From Branchiostoma floridae (Eukaryota; Chordata; Leptocardii; Amphioxiformes; Branchiostomatidae), in assembly GCF_000003815.2 (NCBI RefSeq), contig NC_049979.1, forward strand, positions 11,633,381 through 11,697,380: a stretch of DNA of 64,000 nt, in the 5' to 3' direction. The first letter of the stretch is position 1. Each line of letters opens with the position of its first letter. The position numbers and the translations under genes are program-made. A model generated the notes under the pieces. That model saw only the letters and a program-made list of their open reading frames with translations, ran no database searches and was not told where the DNA came from. Shown here one piece after another: positions 1 to 10,569 of the stretch.

Positions 1-960
1 CGACCTTGACCCTGACACAGAGGAGGTCAAGGGCCTCTTCTAGTCTGATGTGCCTGGGCCAATCTGATTGGTTCTGCTAATACATGCATTTCATCTGGCT
101 TCCAATACTTCATGCATTTTTGCCTGAGTTACACTACAACCTAGGATAGAGCACAATGTTTGTAATTAGATAAGTCAAGCTGATGTTCAGTTTTGTCTGG
201 ATGTGTCAAAGTGATGTATTTTGTGGACAAAATATGCAAGATTTCTTAATATTGTGTTTGCTCATGATATGTTATGATTATGCTAACAATGCAATACGGA
301 TTCATAACTTTTGCCTTTACATGCAATGCCGTTACATCCAGGGATCAAATTATCCGACCTCATAGAGATGTTAAAGTATAGAATTTTGAATTCTATATGT
401 GCAAACAGTACCTTGGGTCCAATTGAGAACCTACAGTTGTGAGTACAATGTACATGTTGTATGTGGCATGTTTAGGGGTAGGGGTGTGTATTCACTAGAC
501 ATGATGATAGCTATCAGGCCAGAACAACTGCCTGCACTTATAAGCTTGCAGAAATGGAGATCCTGTAAAGATTATCAAGATTGAGGTTTGAAATGTTTTG
601 CTTGAAAACAATGCAGACATAAAAAGTAGGATATGCAATGTTAGTGTACTGGTTTCTACAGTATGGTTGTTTTGCAGTTAGTTAAATTGTTTGAATGCAT
701 TTGGATCATGACAACAATACATGGAATTTTAAGGAATGAAGGAAAGTATTGTCACCATGAGTGTAACATTATCAGCATACTAAGTAAAAGAGTGAATCTG
801 TGGACCAAATTACATGCATATTAACTGCCTGGATTTTGCATGTCTAAATAATACAACTATCTACTTTGGGATCATATGGTCTTTGTACACACGATTGTAT
901 TCATTCATTTCATTCAGACACCTGTACTGCCTAGTGGTACATGTAGGCATTGAGGTTGCT
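1..960. other. Intergenic DNA with no recognised gene
   Basis: This AT-rich stretch precedes the foldback element and the 3' end of the minus-strand AlkD-like gene. Short open frames exist, but none shows a protein family signature, codon bias or splice sites. It may hold part of the 3' UTR of the AlkD-like gene, but I see no clear polyadenylation signal for that strand. Confidence 0.5.
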
Positions 961-970
961 CTAAACACCA

Positions 971-1084
971 AACCTGGGTATTATCCTATTTCTACTGGGG
1001 CTCCTTGCACTCGCTGCCCTAAAAGTTTTTTTTAGGGCAGCGAGTGCAAGGAACCCCGGTAGAAATAGGATAGTATCCAGGTTA
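971..1084. mobile_element. Foldback MITE with a 10-bp target duplication
   Basis: Nearly the whole element is an inverted repeat. One arm starts AACCTGGGTATTATCC and the other ends with its near-perfect complement GGATAGTATCCAGGTT; the arms meet around the T-run near position 1027. The element is flanked by identical 10-bp direct repeats, CTAAACACCA, at 961-970 and 1085-1094. A 9-10-bp duplication suggests a Mutator-like (MULE) transposase source, but the element has no coding capacity, so the superfamily is inferred. The few mismatches between arms imply a fairly young insertion. Confidence 0.85.
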
Positions 1085-1176
1085 CTAAACACCAGGCTAT
1101 CCCCATGTAATGGTCTTTTTGCAGCCTTCACTGCTCATTATACCGCAGCCAAAAAGCCTACGAAATAGGTAAATCA

Positions 1177-3466
1177 CTATGCATGTTTGAGTGCTTCGCG
1201 CTGACTGAGCTTCGCCAGCCTGGCCTTGTTGTCCTGTACAAACGTTTTGACGTCCTGGGGGTGAAGTTTGTGGTGCTCCCGCAGAGCCCAGCCGATGGCT
1301 TTCTGGATGAAGAACTCCTTCTCGTGGCAGCACTGCAGACACATCCTGAACAGGAACATCCAATTTAGTGCAGTCATACACCAGATCTTACATGCACTAT
1401 GTTTTTATAGGCTGTTTTCAGCCACTTGAAGTTTGGTGGGTCAATAGAGTTGCAAATAGAGCCAGTTAACAGCGTTCATGGCAGCTATGAATAAAGTCAG
1501 GGCTGATTACACAGGCCATGTACTGGCGTGCTTTCAAACATGAATGCTTACTTATCTTACACTGTGCACTTAACAAATCTGTATGTAAGGAAAGAATAAA
1601 AGCCTGGCCCAGTTGATATGAAAAAGATGACAAACCTAGTCTGTACCTGCACCTGTACAAAAATTGGGCCAAAGTGAATTTTATTTATGGTCCCCTGGAT
1701 AATGTTTTTCCATTAACACAAGAACTCTTGTCTATAGTGACCACCTGTCTACATTGACCAGATTTTATTGGTCTCCAGAGTGGTCTTCTTGGGCAGGTTT
1801 GACTATATGGTTTAAGAAAGAAAGCATATGAAATGGCCTCATGTATAAAGGCATAGTACATAAGGAAATTGACCCACCTGAAGAGCCTGTCCTGGTCGGT
1901 GTTGTGTTTAGCCTTGAGCTGGTGCAGGATGGCGGTTCTCCTGAGCCACATGTCATCATCTCCCACCCACTCCTCCATCACAGGAACCATGCTGGTTGGG
2001 TACCTCAGCACAAACTTACCAACAACTGGAAGGAAACACAAGGTTGTGTTTTTGAGGGGGCATCACACTGAATAAGCGCGTTCTAAACTGAATTTGTGTC
2101 GCCCTTGCCTTGATGGGAATATCATGCAAAACGTACAAAGATGACAAAGAGTAAAAAGTCTAAGCGTAAAAAGTTTATCAATGAAATTCATTGAGCTCTG
2201 TCAAATTGCTCTGCTGCAACAATGACTTCAGCTTCAGTAAGTTACGGAAGGTATCAGTCGAAGTGTTGCAAGCTCCTTTCCCAGATTACCATGTTCCACC
2301 CACTCCTAGGTTACCACAGGATGCTACAAGGAGACTAAATCAGGATTACCTGATTTTTTTTGTTTCATTTTCTTTCGTGATCAGAATTAGATCTACCACC
2401 TCAAGAAATACTGATATCTATGGACAAACAGGAGGATGTTTGTCAAGCTGTAGAGAGAAATAAGATGCCATCCACTCCAGAGGAGAATCAGGGTCTGGAG
2501 GAGAATAGTGACCATTGTGCAGTTAGAATTCTTCCTCCTCACCGTTGACAGCCAGCATGTCCACAGTGTCCCACCAGCTCTTGGTGGTGATGAGTTCCTT
2601 CACACAGTCCAGCGAGGCCTTACACCTCTCCTCGTCTTCAGCCAGGACCTGCCAGTGCCTGGTCGCCAGGTCTGTGCCGCACATCTGGAACTCTCGCTGA
2701 GGCTGTTGCCATAGCAACAGCAGCAGCTGATGATGACTCTTCACATCTAGCGATTTGAAGTCAGTGAGAACCTGCAGGCAACAGACACATGCAGCAGACA
2801 GAATGTTGCATCCCTGTCACAGTTTTGGTAAAGCAAGGGATTAGATAAAATGTCCTTTGGGCATGTGAGATAACAGTGTACATGATCATTCTTACCCGGG
2901 CCATTTTGCGGGTATCAGTTCAACTTCCTTACTTTAAGAAGACAATTATTATAATAAGTAACTTCTCTAAGCAGAAAAATCTTGACCACATAGAATGGAC
3001 ATGATATGAATTTCAGTGTCTTTGGCTTGAGGTTGTCTTTGATAGTTCTCAAATATCTCTCTAAAGTTAAATTGCCAAGCCAAATTCCAGCCACCCTCAG
3101 CAGCCTATTGTTGGGTTCGAAGGCTTCTTTGAAGGCAGTGGGAAGGAAAATGACCCTTAATATTTCTAAGTAACATTTAGTGAAAAGGCTTTTATCTAAC
3201 ATTTGTACCTGTTTGTCTATGGCTCTTCTTTCTGGGGCCGACAGACCGTAGAATTCAAACTGGTCACGCATGTACCTCTTCATCTGTATCGCCTTTGCAC
3301 TGTCAGCCGCTTTACTGTAAGCCTTTCTCAGTTTGTTGACGATCGTGTCTGCAATGTTACCATTACTTTTACATTTTCGCAACTTTGTCTGAGACCCGGA
3401 AGTAACACTCACCCACGTCTGTTGGCGTAAAGCTTTAGTTTTTGTACATTTCTTCACTTTTGGCAT
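1177..3466 (-). CDS. DNA alkylation repair protein, AlkD-like
   Basis: Four exons on the minus strand encode 267 aa: 3466-3209, 2771-2543, 2025-1878 and 1345-1177. All introns are GT-AG and the phases join without a break. The family (HEAT-repeat DNA glycosylases such as AlkD) excises positively charged alkylated bases. Recognisable pieces are MKRYMRDQFEFYGLSAPERR in exon 1, SWWDTVD at about residues 151-157, MWLRRTAI at about 188-195 and the C-terminal KAIGWALRE motif. These supply the Trp (153), Asp (157) and Arg (191 or 192) matching the catalytic Trp109, Asp113 and Arg148 of Bacillus AlkD as I recall them. The start is the first Met of a basic leader (MPKVKKCTKTK) that could be a nuclear signal. 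Divergent from the phosphatase gene with 418 bp between start codons. Activity itself is inferred. Confidence 0.9.
1688..1805. repeat. Dispersed repeat of the GTGACCACCTGTC family
   Basis: This intron segment resembles other copies in the window (near 8070-8145, 9755-9832, 12150-12245, 38688-38745 and 41935-42058). Shared words include GTGACCACCTGTCTACA, CCAGATTTTATTGGT and TTCTTGGGCAG. The better preserved copies have inverted ends of the form AAACCTGTC...GACAGGTTT, so this is probably a degraded non-autonomous DNA transposon family. The ends here are not sharp. Confidence 0.6.
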
Positions 3467-3884
3467 GCTTCTGAGAACACGGAATAACTCTATTAGACAG
3501 TAATATAATAGACTGTACCAAATATTGCTTTATAGGACGAAACAAAGCGTAACATTCAACGTGAACAACCAGCCCATGTTCAGGGCCCATGCGTGTTCCC
3601 GCCAAATGTCAAAGGTCATAAGTTGTTACGTCACTAATATTTGCGGCTCTTTTGGAGTACTTTACGATCAACATTTCGCGGGCAGATGAACTGATGTAGT
3701 ATATCCGTATACTCGACTTCCCCATACAGATATATTTAACCTCAGGGACGTGCGGTCTACTTTTAGGTAACGAATGTTCAAGGGCGGACATATTTACTTC
3801 TCAACCCAGTTCATGTTCTAGGCGCGTGACCAGATTGTGTTTGAAGAATTGAAGTAACGGTACCAGAGTCAACTGATCGGTACA
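3467..3884. promoter_or_regulatory. Divergent promoter region between the AlkD-like gene and ACP7
   Basis: Only 418 bp separate the start codons of two genes transcribed away from each other. I see no convincing TATA box. A shared or overlapping bidirectional promoter is inferred from spacing alone. Confidence 0.55.
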
Positions 3885-6800
3885 ATGGGGTCCGACTTCT
3901 CATGGCAGGCGCCGATCTTCATGGCAATTCTCGCCGCTGTTGTTGTCTCTGCAAGCCCCGTTATCAAACGGGACATTTACGGGGGGTGGCCACAACAGGT
4001 GCACCTGTCCTACGCAGGTGGGTATTTTTAATCTCCAAGCAGATCCTACGGTGCCATAATATAAGATAGTATCAAAGTTGGCCAGGGAGTGTAGCCGGCT
4101 AAAGGGAGTCAAACGGGAAGTTTGATACTATACATTACGCACCGTGGATCTGGTTGGAGATTAGGTATTTTAACTTTTTTTGCTAAGGCACAACCCGCCG
4201 TACGTGCAACTTTTTTAATCTCCAAGCAGATCCTACGGTAGCATAAATTAGTATCAAAAGCTGGCAGAGGAGTGAAGCCGGCTTAGGAGTGTGCTTTGCT
4301 GCATGGCAAATGTAACGTTACACCTCTTGGCTGACTACACTCTTTGGCCAGTTTGGTACTATCTTATGCCATTGTAGGATCTGCTTGGAGATTACAACTT
4401 TTTAACCTCCTTGTTATGTGCAAAAACGTGGGAATTTTTGTGGACATTGCACCTTACCGGACTTTGGGACCCCCCCCCCGTTACCATTTTAAATGCAAGC
4501 ACCCGCGAAAAAATGTTCAAGTCAAAACCCTCAGAAACGCTATTTCCTGCATTTTAAGGGCAAATTTTGCTGCTAGACTAAGCTAACTTAAATGGCAGCC
4601 AATACGAATAAGGAAACCGTACGTAAGTAAGTACGGCCAGCATACGGTAACGAAACACACTCCTAGGCCGGCTTCTCTCCTCTTTTCAAACAATGTTACA
4701 GTATCTGCTTGTGAGGTAAATATTTGCATTCCTGCATCTCCTCTTGTCCTTCATACCAACATGAATAATTTGTGGGAAAGGAAATAGGAAGAAGAACTCG
4801 GAGTGGCTCTCAGATATCAGCTTTTGTTCACTCTAATTGAGTTTGTTGTAATTGGAGCATACTCTAGCAGTATGATGAACTTTTCAGGTGGACTTCTTGC
4901 AATGGCAGTCAAAGATAGCTTACTCAGCCTAGCGACCATAAACACAGGGATGGTTACCCAGGGCTGTCAAAGTATTCATACATATAGTACCATATAGATA
5001 TAGTACTAACTTTATGGAAGTTTTTTGGGAGTTTTCGGAATACATACAAGGTAGGAAAGCCTGTTTGTTTCCCTTGTGAGCCAGGCTCAGCCAGCGAGAT
5101 GATGGTGACCTGGAGCACAGCCAACCAGACGGACTCAGTCGTGGAGTACGGGGAGGGCGGGCTGATGAAGACGCCCCGGGGGTCCAGCGTGGAGTTTGAG
5201 GATGGAGGAGATGAACATCGCGTACAGCACATCCACAGGGTCACGCTGACTGGGCTCACTCCCGGGCACACGTACAGTGAGTGGCTGTATTATAATCACT
5301 GTGTAATTCCCCCAATCTGTGTTACCATAATGCATTGTACTACAAAACCAATGCTCTTTCTTTGGTAAGTCTTGTCTAAGAGCTAATGAGAATTCTAAAA
5401 AAAGTTTCAACCATCAACTGTCGAACATCTCAATGCAGGCAAGCTAAGGTACATATTGACAAAGATTTTAAAAGAAGTCATGGTAGTTAGAGGGAGGAAC
5501 CTTTTCAAAAATAAATCTGATTGCTTGAGTCAGACTTCTTTAAATTTCATCTTCACTGTTTGTTGTCATGATGTTTCACTACAATTGTTATTTTGTTATT
5601 CATGTTGAAAGTAACAATTTCTTGTGAACAAAAACAGTGGAAGTAAATGACCGCCTGCCTTTAGCTGAGCACTGAAACATGGTGATGATGATATATAAGA
5701 ATTTTTTGTGATTTTGTCAGTGTACCACTGTGGCAGTATGGAGGGAGGCTGGAGTGACTTGTTCGTCTTCACCGCCATGAAGGAGGGAACTGACTGGAGC
5801 CCATCCTTCGCTGCCTTCGGAGACATGGGCAACGAGAACGCCCAGTCTCTGAGCCGGCTGCAGGGAGACACACAGAGGGGCATGTATGACTTCATCCTGC
5901 ATGTTGGTAAGTGATGTCAGAGTGAATTAATGGTATGTATTGAATTGTATATTTATAATCAAATAATCTTGCTTGATCTATATCTATATTTGAACTACCG
6001 GTAGGCATTTTTAGCAGGCTCTACAGTCTGGGCATCTTTGGCTTACAATTGTCATGCAATAAAGTTCTTCTTCTTCTCTGCTTGTTTCAGGTGACTTTGC
6101 ATATGACATGGACTCTGTAAGTTATTTTGCATACTTATGTATGGATTTTACTATACATATATAAAAATCATATGTCTTTTCCTGTAATTGGCTGCTATTA
6201 TGTATCAGCAACACTTCCTAGGCTGCCATATATTGCCTAATATTTCAAGCCAAATGGAATCAAAAACACTTGACTGCATTGTTTTTTCAGGAGAATGCCC
6301 GTGTGGGCGATGCCTTCATGAACCAGATCCAGTCCATAGCGGCCTATGTGCCCTACATGACATGTGTGGGGAACCATGAGAATGCTTAGTGAGTCCTCTG
6401 TTACTTGTTCTGCTCTGCATAGCATAAGCTGATACATCCGCTGATTCATGGGTGTGATTGTGTATTGTGCTGATGGATTTTTAAAAATATGTCCTTATAT
6501 TATGGCATATTCATTCAACATTGTTGTTAAAGGAAATTGCAATAAGGTCAAACTTGAATGAAATTCTCTGGAGACTGCAAGCCTGTCATTTTGAAGGAAA
6601 GAGATTTTATACATAGAGGCCAACATTTTCAGTGTATGATACGATCCTTCTTATTAAATTGGTTCGGCCACAACTTAATTTGGCCATGCTGTATTCCCTC
6701 AGCTGGACTAAGATATTTTCTTCTTGTCCCTGCAGTAACTTCTCCAACTATGTGAGCAGGTTCTCCATGCCTGGTGGGGTGCAGAATCTGTGGTACAGGT

Positions 6801-9800
6801 AAGGCCAGACCTGTCCTTGGTGCTGAATTCTTCTCCATTTGAGTGAATATCAGCTGTAGGGGATTGGGAGAAGAGGGTAGAGAGGGGGTAGCTGGGTTTG
6901 ATCCCCTATTTTCATCTGTCATGTTGAACGTTGTGAATGCAAAATGTGTGGTATGGATTGCCCTGGACCTGTCCTTGGTGCTGAATTCGTCTGCATTTGA
7001 ATATCTACAGTATTATACATGGTAGAGGACAGTGGACATGGCCAGTGCAGGGGAACATTGGTAGATTCTGTTTTCCTGTTCTCATTGATCAAAGTTGTAA
7101 AGGCATGATCTGTAGTACCTGTAGGACGAGACCTGTCCTTGGTGCTGAACTTTCTTAAACTGTGTGTATTTGAGTGTATTTTTCTGTGTATTGTGTTTTT
7201 ACTTCCTTTCTTTTTCATTTTTGGAGTGAATGTTACATGCATATAATACATACTTTTATTTCCATTTCTAGCTTCAATGTTGGTCCTGCCCATATCATTG
7301 GTTTCTCCACTGAGGTGTACTTCTATGTCCAGTATGGGCTCAAGCAGATGACAGAGCAGTACAAGTGGCTGGAGCAGGATCTCATGGTTTGTACTGCATT
7401 TGCCTTACTGTGTTGTTTTATTGGTATGGCTGCCAAACTACATGTATCCAAAAGCTAATTACTAAGGCTAGATGATCTGTTCAAAACTGATGAATACACT
7501 GGGGAATTCCCCTTTTTTTGAGATGACAGTGAAGCAATTCAACCCGACTCATGGCCCACTAGCAAAATTACTAACAATAGTCCCATAGCACCTTGCTTGT
7601 CAAATCTGTGTTGTCCATTGCCATATAGAGTTATATATGCATGGGTAAGAAACTGAGGCACCAGAGTAAGGACTAAGGGTGGATCGAGATACCAGAAGCA
7701 TTAAAGGAGACTCATTTGGACTATTGTTAGTTGTGTTGTTTGAAAGGATCCTAACAACCAGGATCTTGCTTAGAGAACTTATTGTTGTAAGATGTCAAAT
7801 GGTCTTGCTGTGTATGTGTCTGCCATCTTATGTTCAGTACCATTTGCTTACTTTGCACTCAGCTTACTGTCCTACACTTAACAGTTATCAGAGTCACTCT
7901 TTTGCATGGCCTGATTGGAGCTGACATTTCTGCTTCAGGAAGCTGCTAAACCAGAGAACAGGAAGGAGCGTCCCTGGATCATCACCATGGGCCACCGCCC
8001 CATGTACTGTTCCAACAACGATCACGACGACTGCACCAGACACGAGAGTGTTGTAAGTCTTTTTACCAGTCACAGTCAGACCTTTCTGTAGTGGCCACTC
8101 AAGGGACTTGTAGAAGATGGTCACAGGTAGCCACTGTTACAGACAGGATTCTTTGAACTTGTCTGTCATGGAAATAAAACAGCAGCTGAACGGATGCTGA
8201 AGACTGTGAGTCTTGGTCTTTTTGCTCCATGGTCATGCACACATAGTAATGATTAGCATGTTGTAAGTACAATAGGATCATTCCACAAACTCAATGTGAT
8301 ATATAGGACATTCGGTGATGACAATCAACAAAGCATTTTATAACACAGAAACGGTCTGTTTACTTGTCACTATGTCTGTGTACATGTAGGTGCGTAAAGG
8401 ACATGTTGGCTACCCTGGGGTGGAGGATCTCTTCTACAAGTATGGTGAGTCATACCCTTTCTTTACAACTTGTTGACTTTACTCAATTAAAGAGGCACAT
8501 TTTGAGAAGTACAAAATATAAAGGTTATGTACTGGAAGTATTAAAAAAGACAGCAATGATAAGTGTACAAATGTACATGATATTAAAGTTTATGTTAAAA
8601 ATGGAAAGTATAAAACTGAACATTGTTTTCCTTTGAGCTATCAGGTGTGGACCTGGAAATCTGGGCACATGAGCACACATACGAGAGACTGTGGCCTGTC
8701 TATGATTACAAGGTAAGGAGATGTCATCCTTGGTCTTCTCTGTTAAATTGTGATGAGTAAGAAAGTAAAGAAATTGTCAAGGAAGTACAACTGCTGCAGG
8801 TTCCACACTAAAATATAATTTCATATTCATTTCAGCTTACATAAAACAATAGTCCCAATCTGAGATTTCTCTGTTGCCAGCTTAAATGCCAGCATTGATA
8901 TATCATATGTGTACAGAGAACCAGGACATTCTCTGTTATTGCATACACAGCTTTTTACCTTTGGTATTTGAGAAATGTTTTTGCTTTCGATGTCCAGGTG
9001 TACAACGGCAGCATGGCCACCCCCTACACCAATCCCAAGGCTCCTGTGCACATCATCACTGGCTCTGCTGTATGTACACGTTTACTTCTTAGTATCTTGT
9101 CTATCAGTCTTCAACCACACCAAGTTAGTTTGTTTTGGACTTTGAAAATAAATAGCTGAACAGAAAGATAAACACAAAATAGTGGGGGGGGGAATTGGGG
9201 AGGGGCAAATTCACCGTTGCAGGGAGTAAATTATTTTAGTCAAGTCTTCATGCCAACCCCTTATTGTTATATCCTTTTGGTAATTGATTACAATTATCTG
9301 TGTTGGCTAACCAATCAATGTGGCCGGGAAGTGATCATGATCTTAGAAACAAACTGGAGCTAGAATAGGATGGATACTACATGTGGTAGGAAACATAACA
9401 CTGAAGCTATTATTGCAAATCCTGGAATGAATGGAGTAATCGGTGTGCTTGTAATTCTTGTTCAGGGCTGCAGGGAGCGTCACGATGGTTGGATCGCTAA
9501 TCCTCCAGTCTGGAGTGCCCTCAGGAACTCTGACTATGGCTACACCAAGTTCAAGCTGCACAACTCAACACACCTGTACCTGGAACAGGTGTCAGATGAC
9601 AAGGTAGGTTCAAGCTGCACAACTCTTCACACCTGTACCTGGAACAGGTGTCAAGTAATGCAGTAAGATACTGGTACCTGTACCCATGCTCCTAAAATGT
9701 CACCAATTTTTGTTGGTCACGGATAATTTTCTTTATTGACACGACCTTTAAGAAACCTACCTGTAGAGACCACCTGTCCACATACACCAGATTTCATTGG

Positions 9801-9934
9801 TGCCTCTAGTGGTATTCTTGGGCAGATTTACTGAATCCTTTCACTTTCATTCTGTTTTCTCTTTCCAGGATGGACAGGTGATTGACTCTATCTGGGTCAT
9901 CAAGGACCAGCACGGTCCCTACAGCCGTACCTGA
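3885..9934 (+). CDS. ACP7: Purple acid phosphatase, ACP7-like (secreted metallophosphatase)
   Basis: Thirteen exons encode 441 aa, close to human ACP7: 3885-4017, 5085-5276, 5721-5906, 6091-6116 (26-nt microexon), 6291-6388, 6736-6798, 7272-7386, 7939-8052, 8390-8444, 8645-8712, 8998-9069, 9466-9603 and 9869-9934. All introns are GT-AG and phases are consistent. A hydrophobic signal peptide (FMAILAAVVVSAS) follows the start Met. The five metallophosphatase blocks are present: GDMG (Asp143), GDFAYD (Asp172, Tyr175), GNHE (Asn207, His208), TMGHRP (His290) and WAHEHTYERLWP (His336, His338). These bind the dinuclear Fe-metal centre that hydrolyses phosphate monoesters. The first intron holds two MITEs, and exons 6 and 12 have tandem copies of their 3' edges in the following introns. 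Orthology to ACP7 rather than another animal purple phosphatase is from memory of the family. Confidence 0.95.
4029..4163. mobile_element. MITE, TAATCTCC...GGAGATTA ends, in ACP7 intron 1
   Basis: The inverted ends are TAATCTCCAAGCAGATCC and the complement of GGATCTGGTTGGAGATTA. It is flanked by the perfect 8-bp direct repeat GGTATTTT (4021-4028 and 4164-4171). The insertion lies only three bases past the exon 1 donor GT, so the target duplication supplies donor positions +4 to +6. The length of 135 bp and lack of coding mark it as non-autonomous. An 8-bp duplication suggests hAT, but the sister copy next door has 9. Confidence 0.85.
4216..4394. mobile_element. Second MITE of the same family
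   Basis: The ends TAATCTCCAAGCAGATCCTA and TAGGATCTGCTTGGAGATTA are perfect inverted repeats. The flanks carry CAACTTTTT at 4207-4215 and 4395-4403, a 9-bp duplication. It is longer than the neighbouring copy (179 against 135 bp), has fewer mismatches in its ends, and encodes nothing. Diverged relatives lie at 29411-29586. Confidence 0.85.
6775..7165 (+). repeat. Degenerate tandem triplication seeded on ACP7 exon 6 edge
   Basis: Exon 6 ends near 6798 with GCAGAATCTGTGGTACAG followed by the donor and ACCTGTCCTTGGTGCTGAA. Similar blocks recur around 6930-7015 (GCAAAATGTGTGGTATG, then the same ACCTGTCCTTGGTGCTGAA word) and 7090-7165. Spacing is about 160 bp. The true donor is in the first copy only; the later copies have lost the GTAAGG. 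Confidence 0.75.
8070..8145. repeat. Dispersed repeat fragment, GTGGCCACT family
   Basis: In ACP7 intron 8. The words CAGACCTTTCTGTAGTGGCC and GGTAGCCACTGTTACAGACA form imperfect inverted ends like those of the copies at 38688-38745 and 41935-42058. Confidence 0.5.
9549..9660 (+). repeat. Tandem duplication across the exon 12 donor of ACP7
   Basis: The last 50-odd bases of exon 12, starting GTTCAAGCTGCACAACTC and including ACACCTGTACCTGGAACAGG, are repeated right after the donor with a 59-bp period. Few differences separate the copies, so the event is recent. The second copy lacks a good donor (GTGTCAAGTAATG). Confidence 0.9.
9755..9832. repeat. Dispersed repeat fragment, related to 1688-1805
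   Basis: The words GACCACCTGTCCACATA, CCAGATTTCATTGGT and ATTCTTGGGCAG match the copy at 1740-1800 in the same order and orientation. Confidence 0.65.
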
Positions 9935-10563
9935 CAGGACAACACCTGTAGATACACCTGGAACACCTGACAGCAAATGTGAAAAATATATACATGCTGC
10001 TGTATCTGCAAGGTGGTAGGTATGGTCTACTTGAAAGGAAGGACTTTTAAAATAAGTCACAAATCTGTCACAAACAAACCAGTACTACTTAGTTTCAATC
10101 CCAACAGAATACCTTATGAGTTGGCAGGTACTTGTTTTAAACTGATACTATTTTATTAATTGTGGTGATGTACATTTTTCTTTTGATTTTTTAAAAGAGT
10201 TTTATTTCATCTCTTAAAGGTTAATGTTGCGCTTCAGAATGTGATATCATCCGTCTGCTTCTCAATCCTCAGTACTGAATATGTTTTATCAGTGAAATCT
10301 ACTGAGTATGTTTTATCAGTGAAATTTTAAAATTTTGAAATGAAGAATTAGCATACCTGATGACTATGATGTAATGTGTCAAACCGAACACAATCAGGTT
10401 TCTATCCGGTTTCAATATGTTTTAACATGTGCCAAACCTATTGTCAACCTATTATCGGTTTCAATATGTTTCAATGTGCCAGATCTATTGTCAACCAAGT
10501 GGTAACTGTTATTTCTTTGGAGAATTCAGGTCTATCTCCAGTCTACAAAGGTGCCAATTGTAA

Positions 10564-10569
10564 AATAAA
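10564..10569 (+). terminator. Candidate polyadenylation signal of ACP7
   Basis: AATAAA lies about 630 bp after the ACP7 stop codon, followed by a GT-rich stretch. The 3' UTR also holds a short direct repeat (CTGAATATGTTTTATCAGTG near 10273-10325). Confidence 0.5.
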
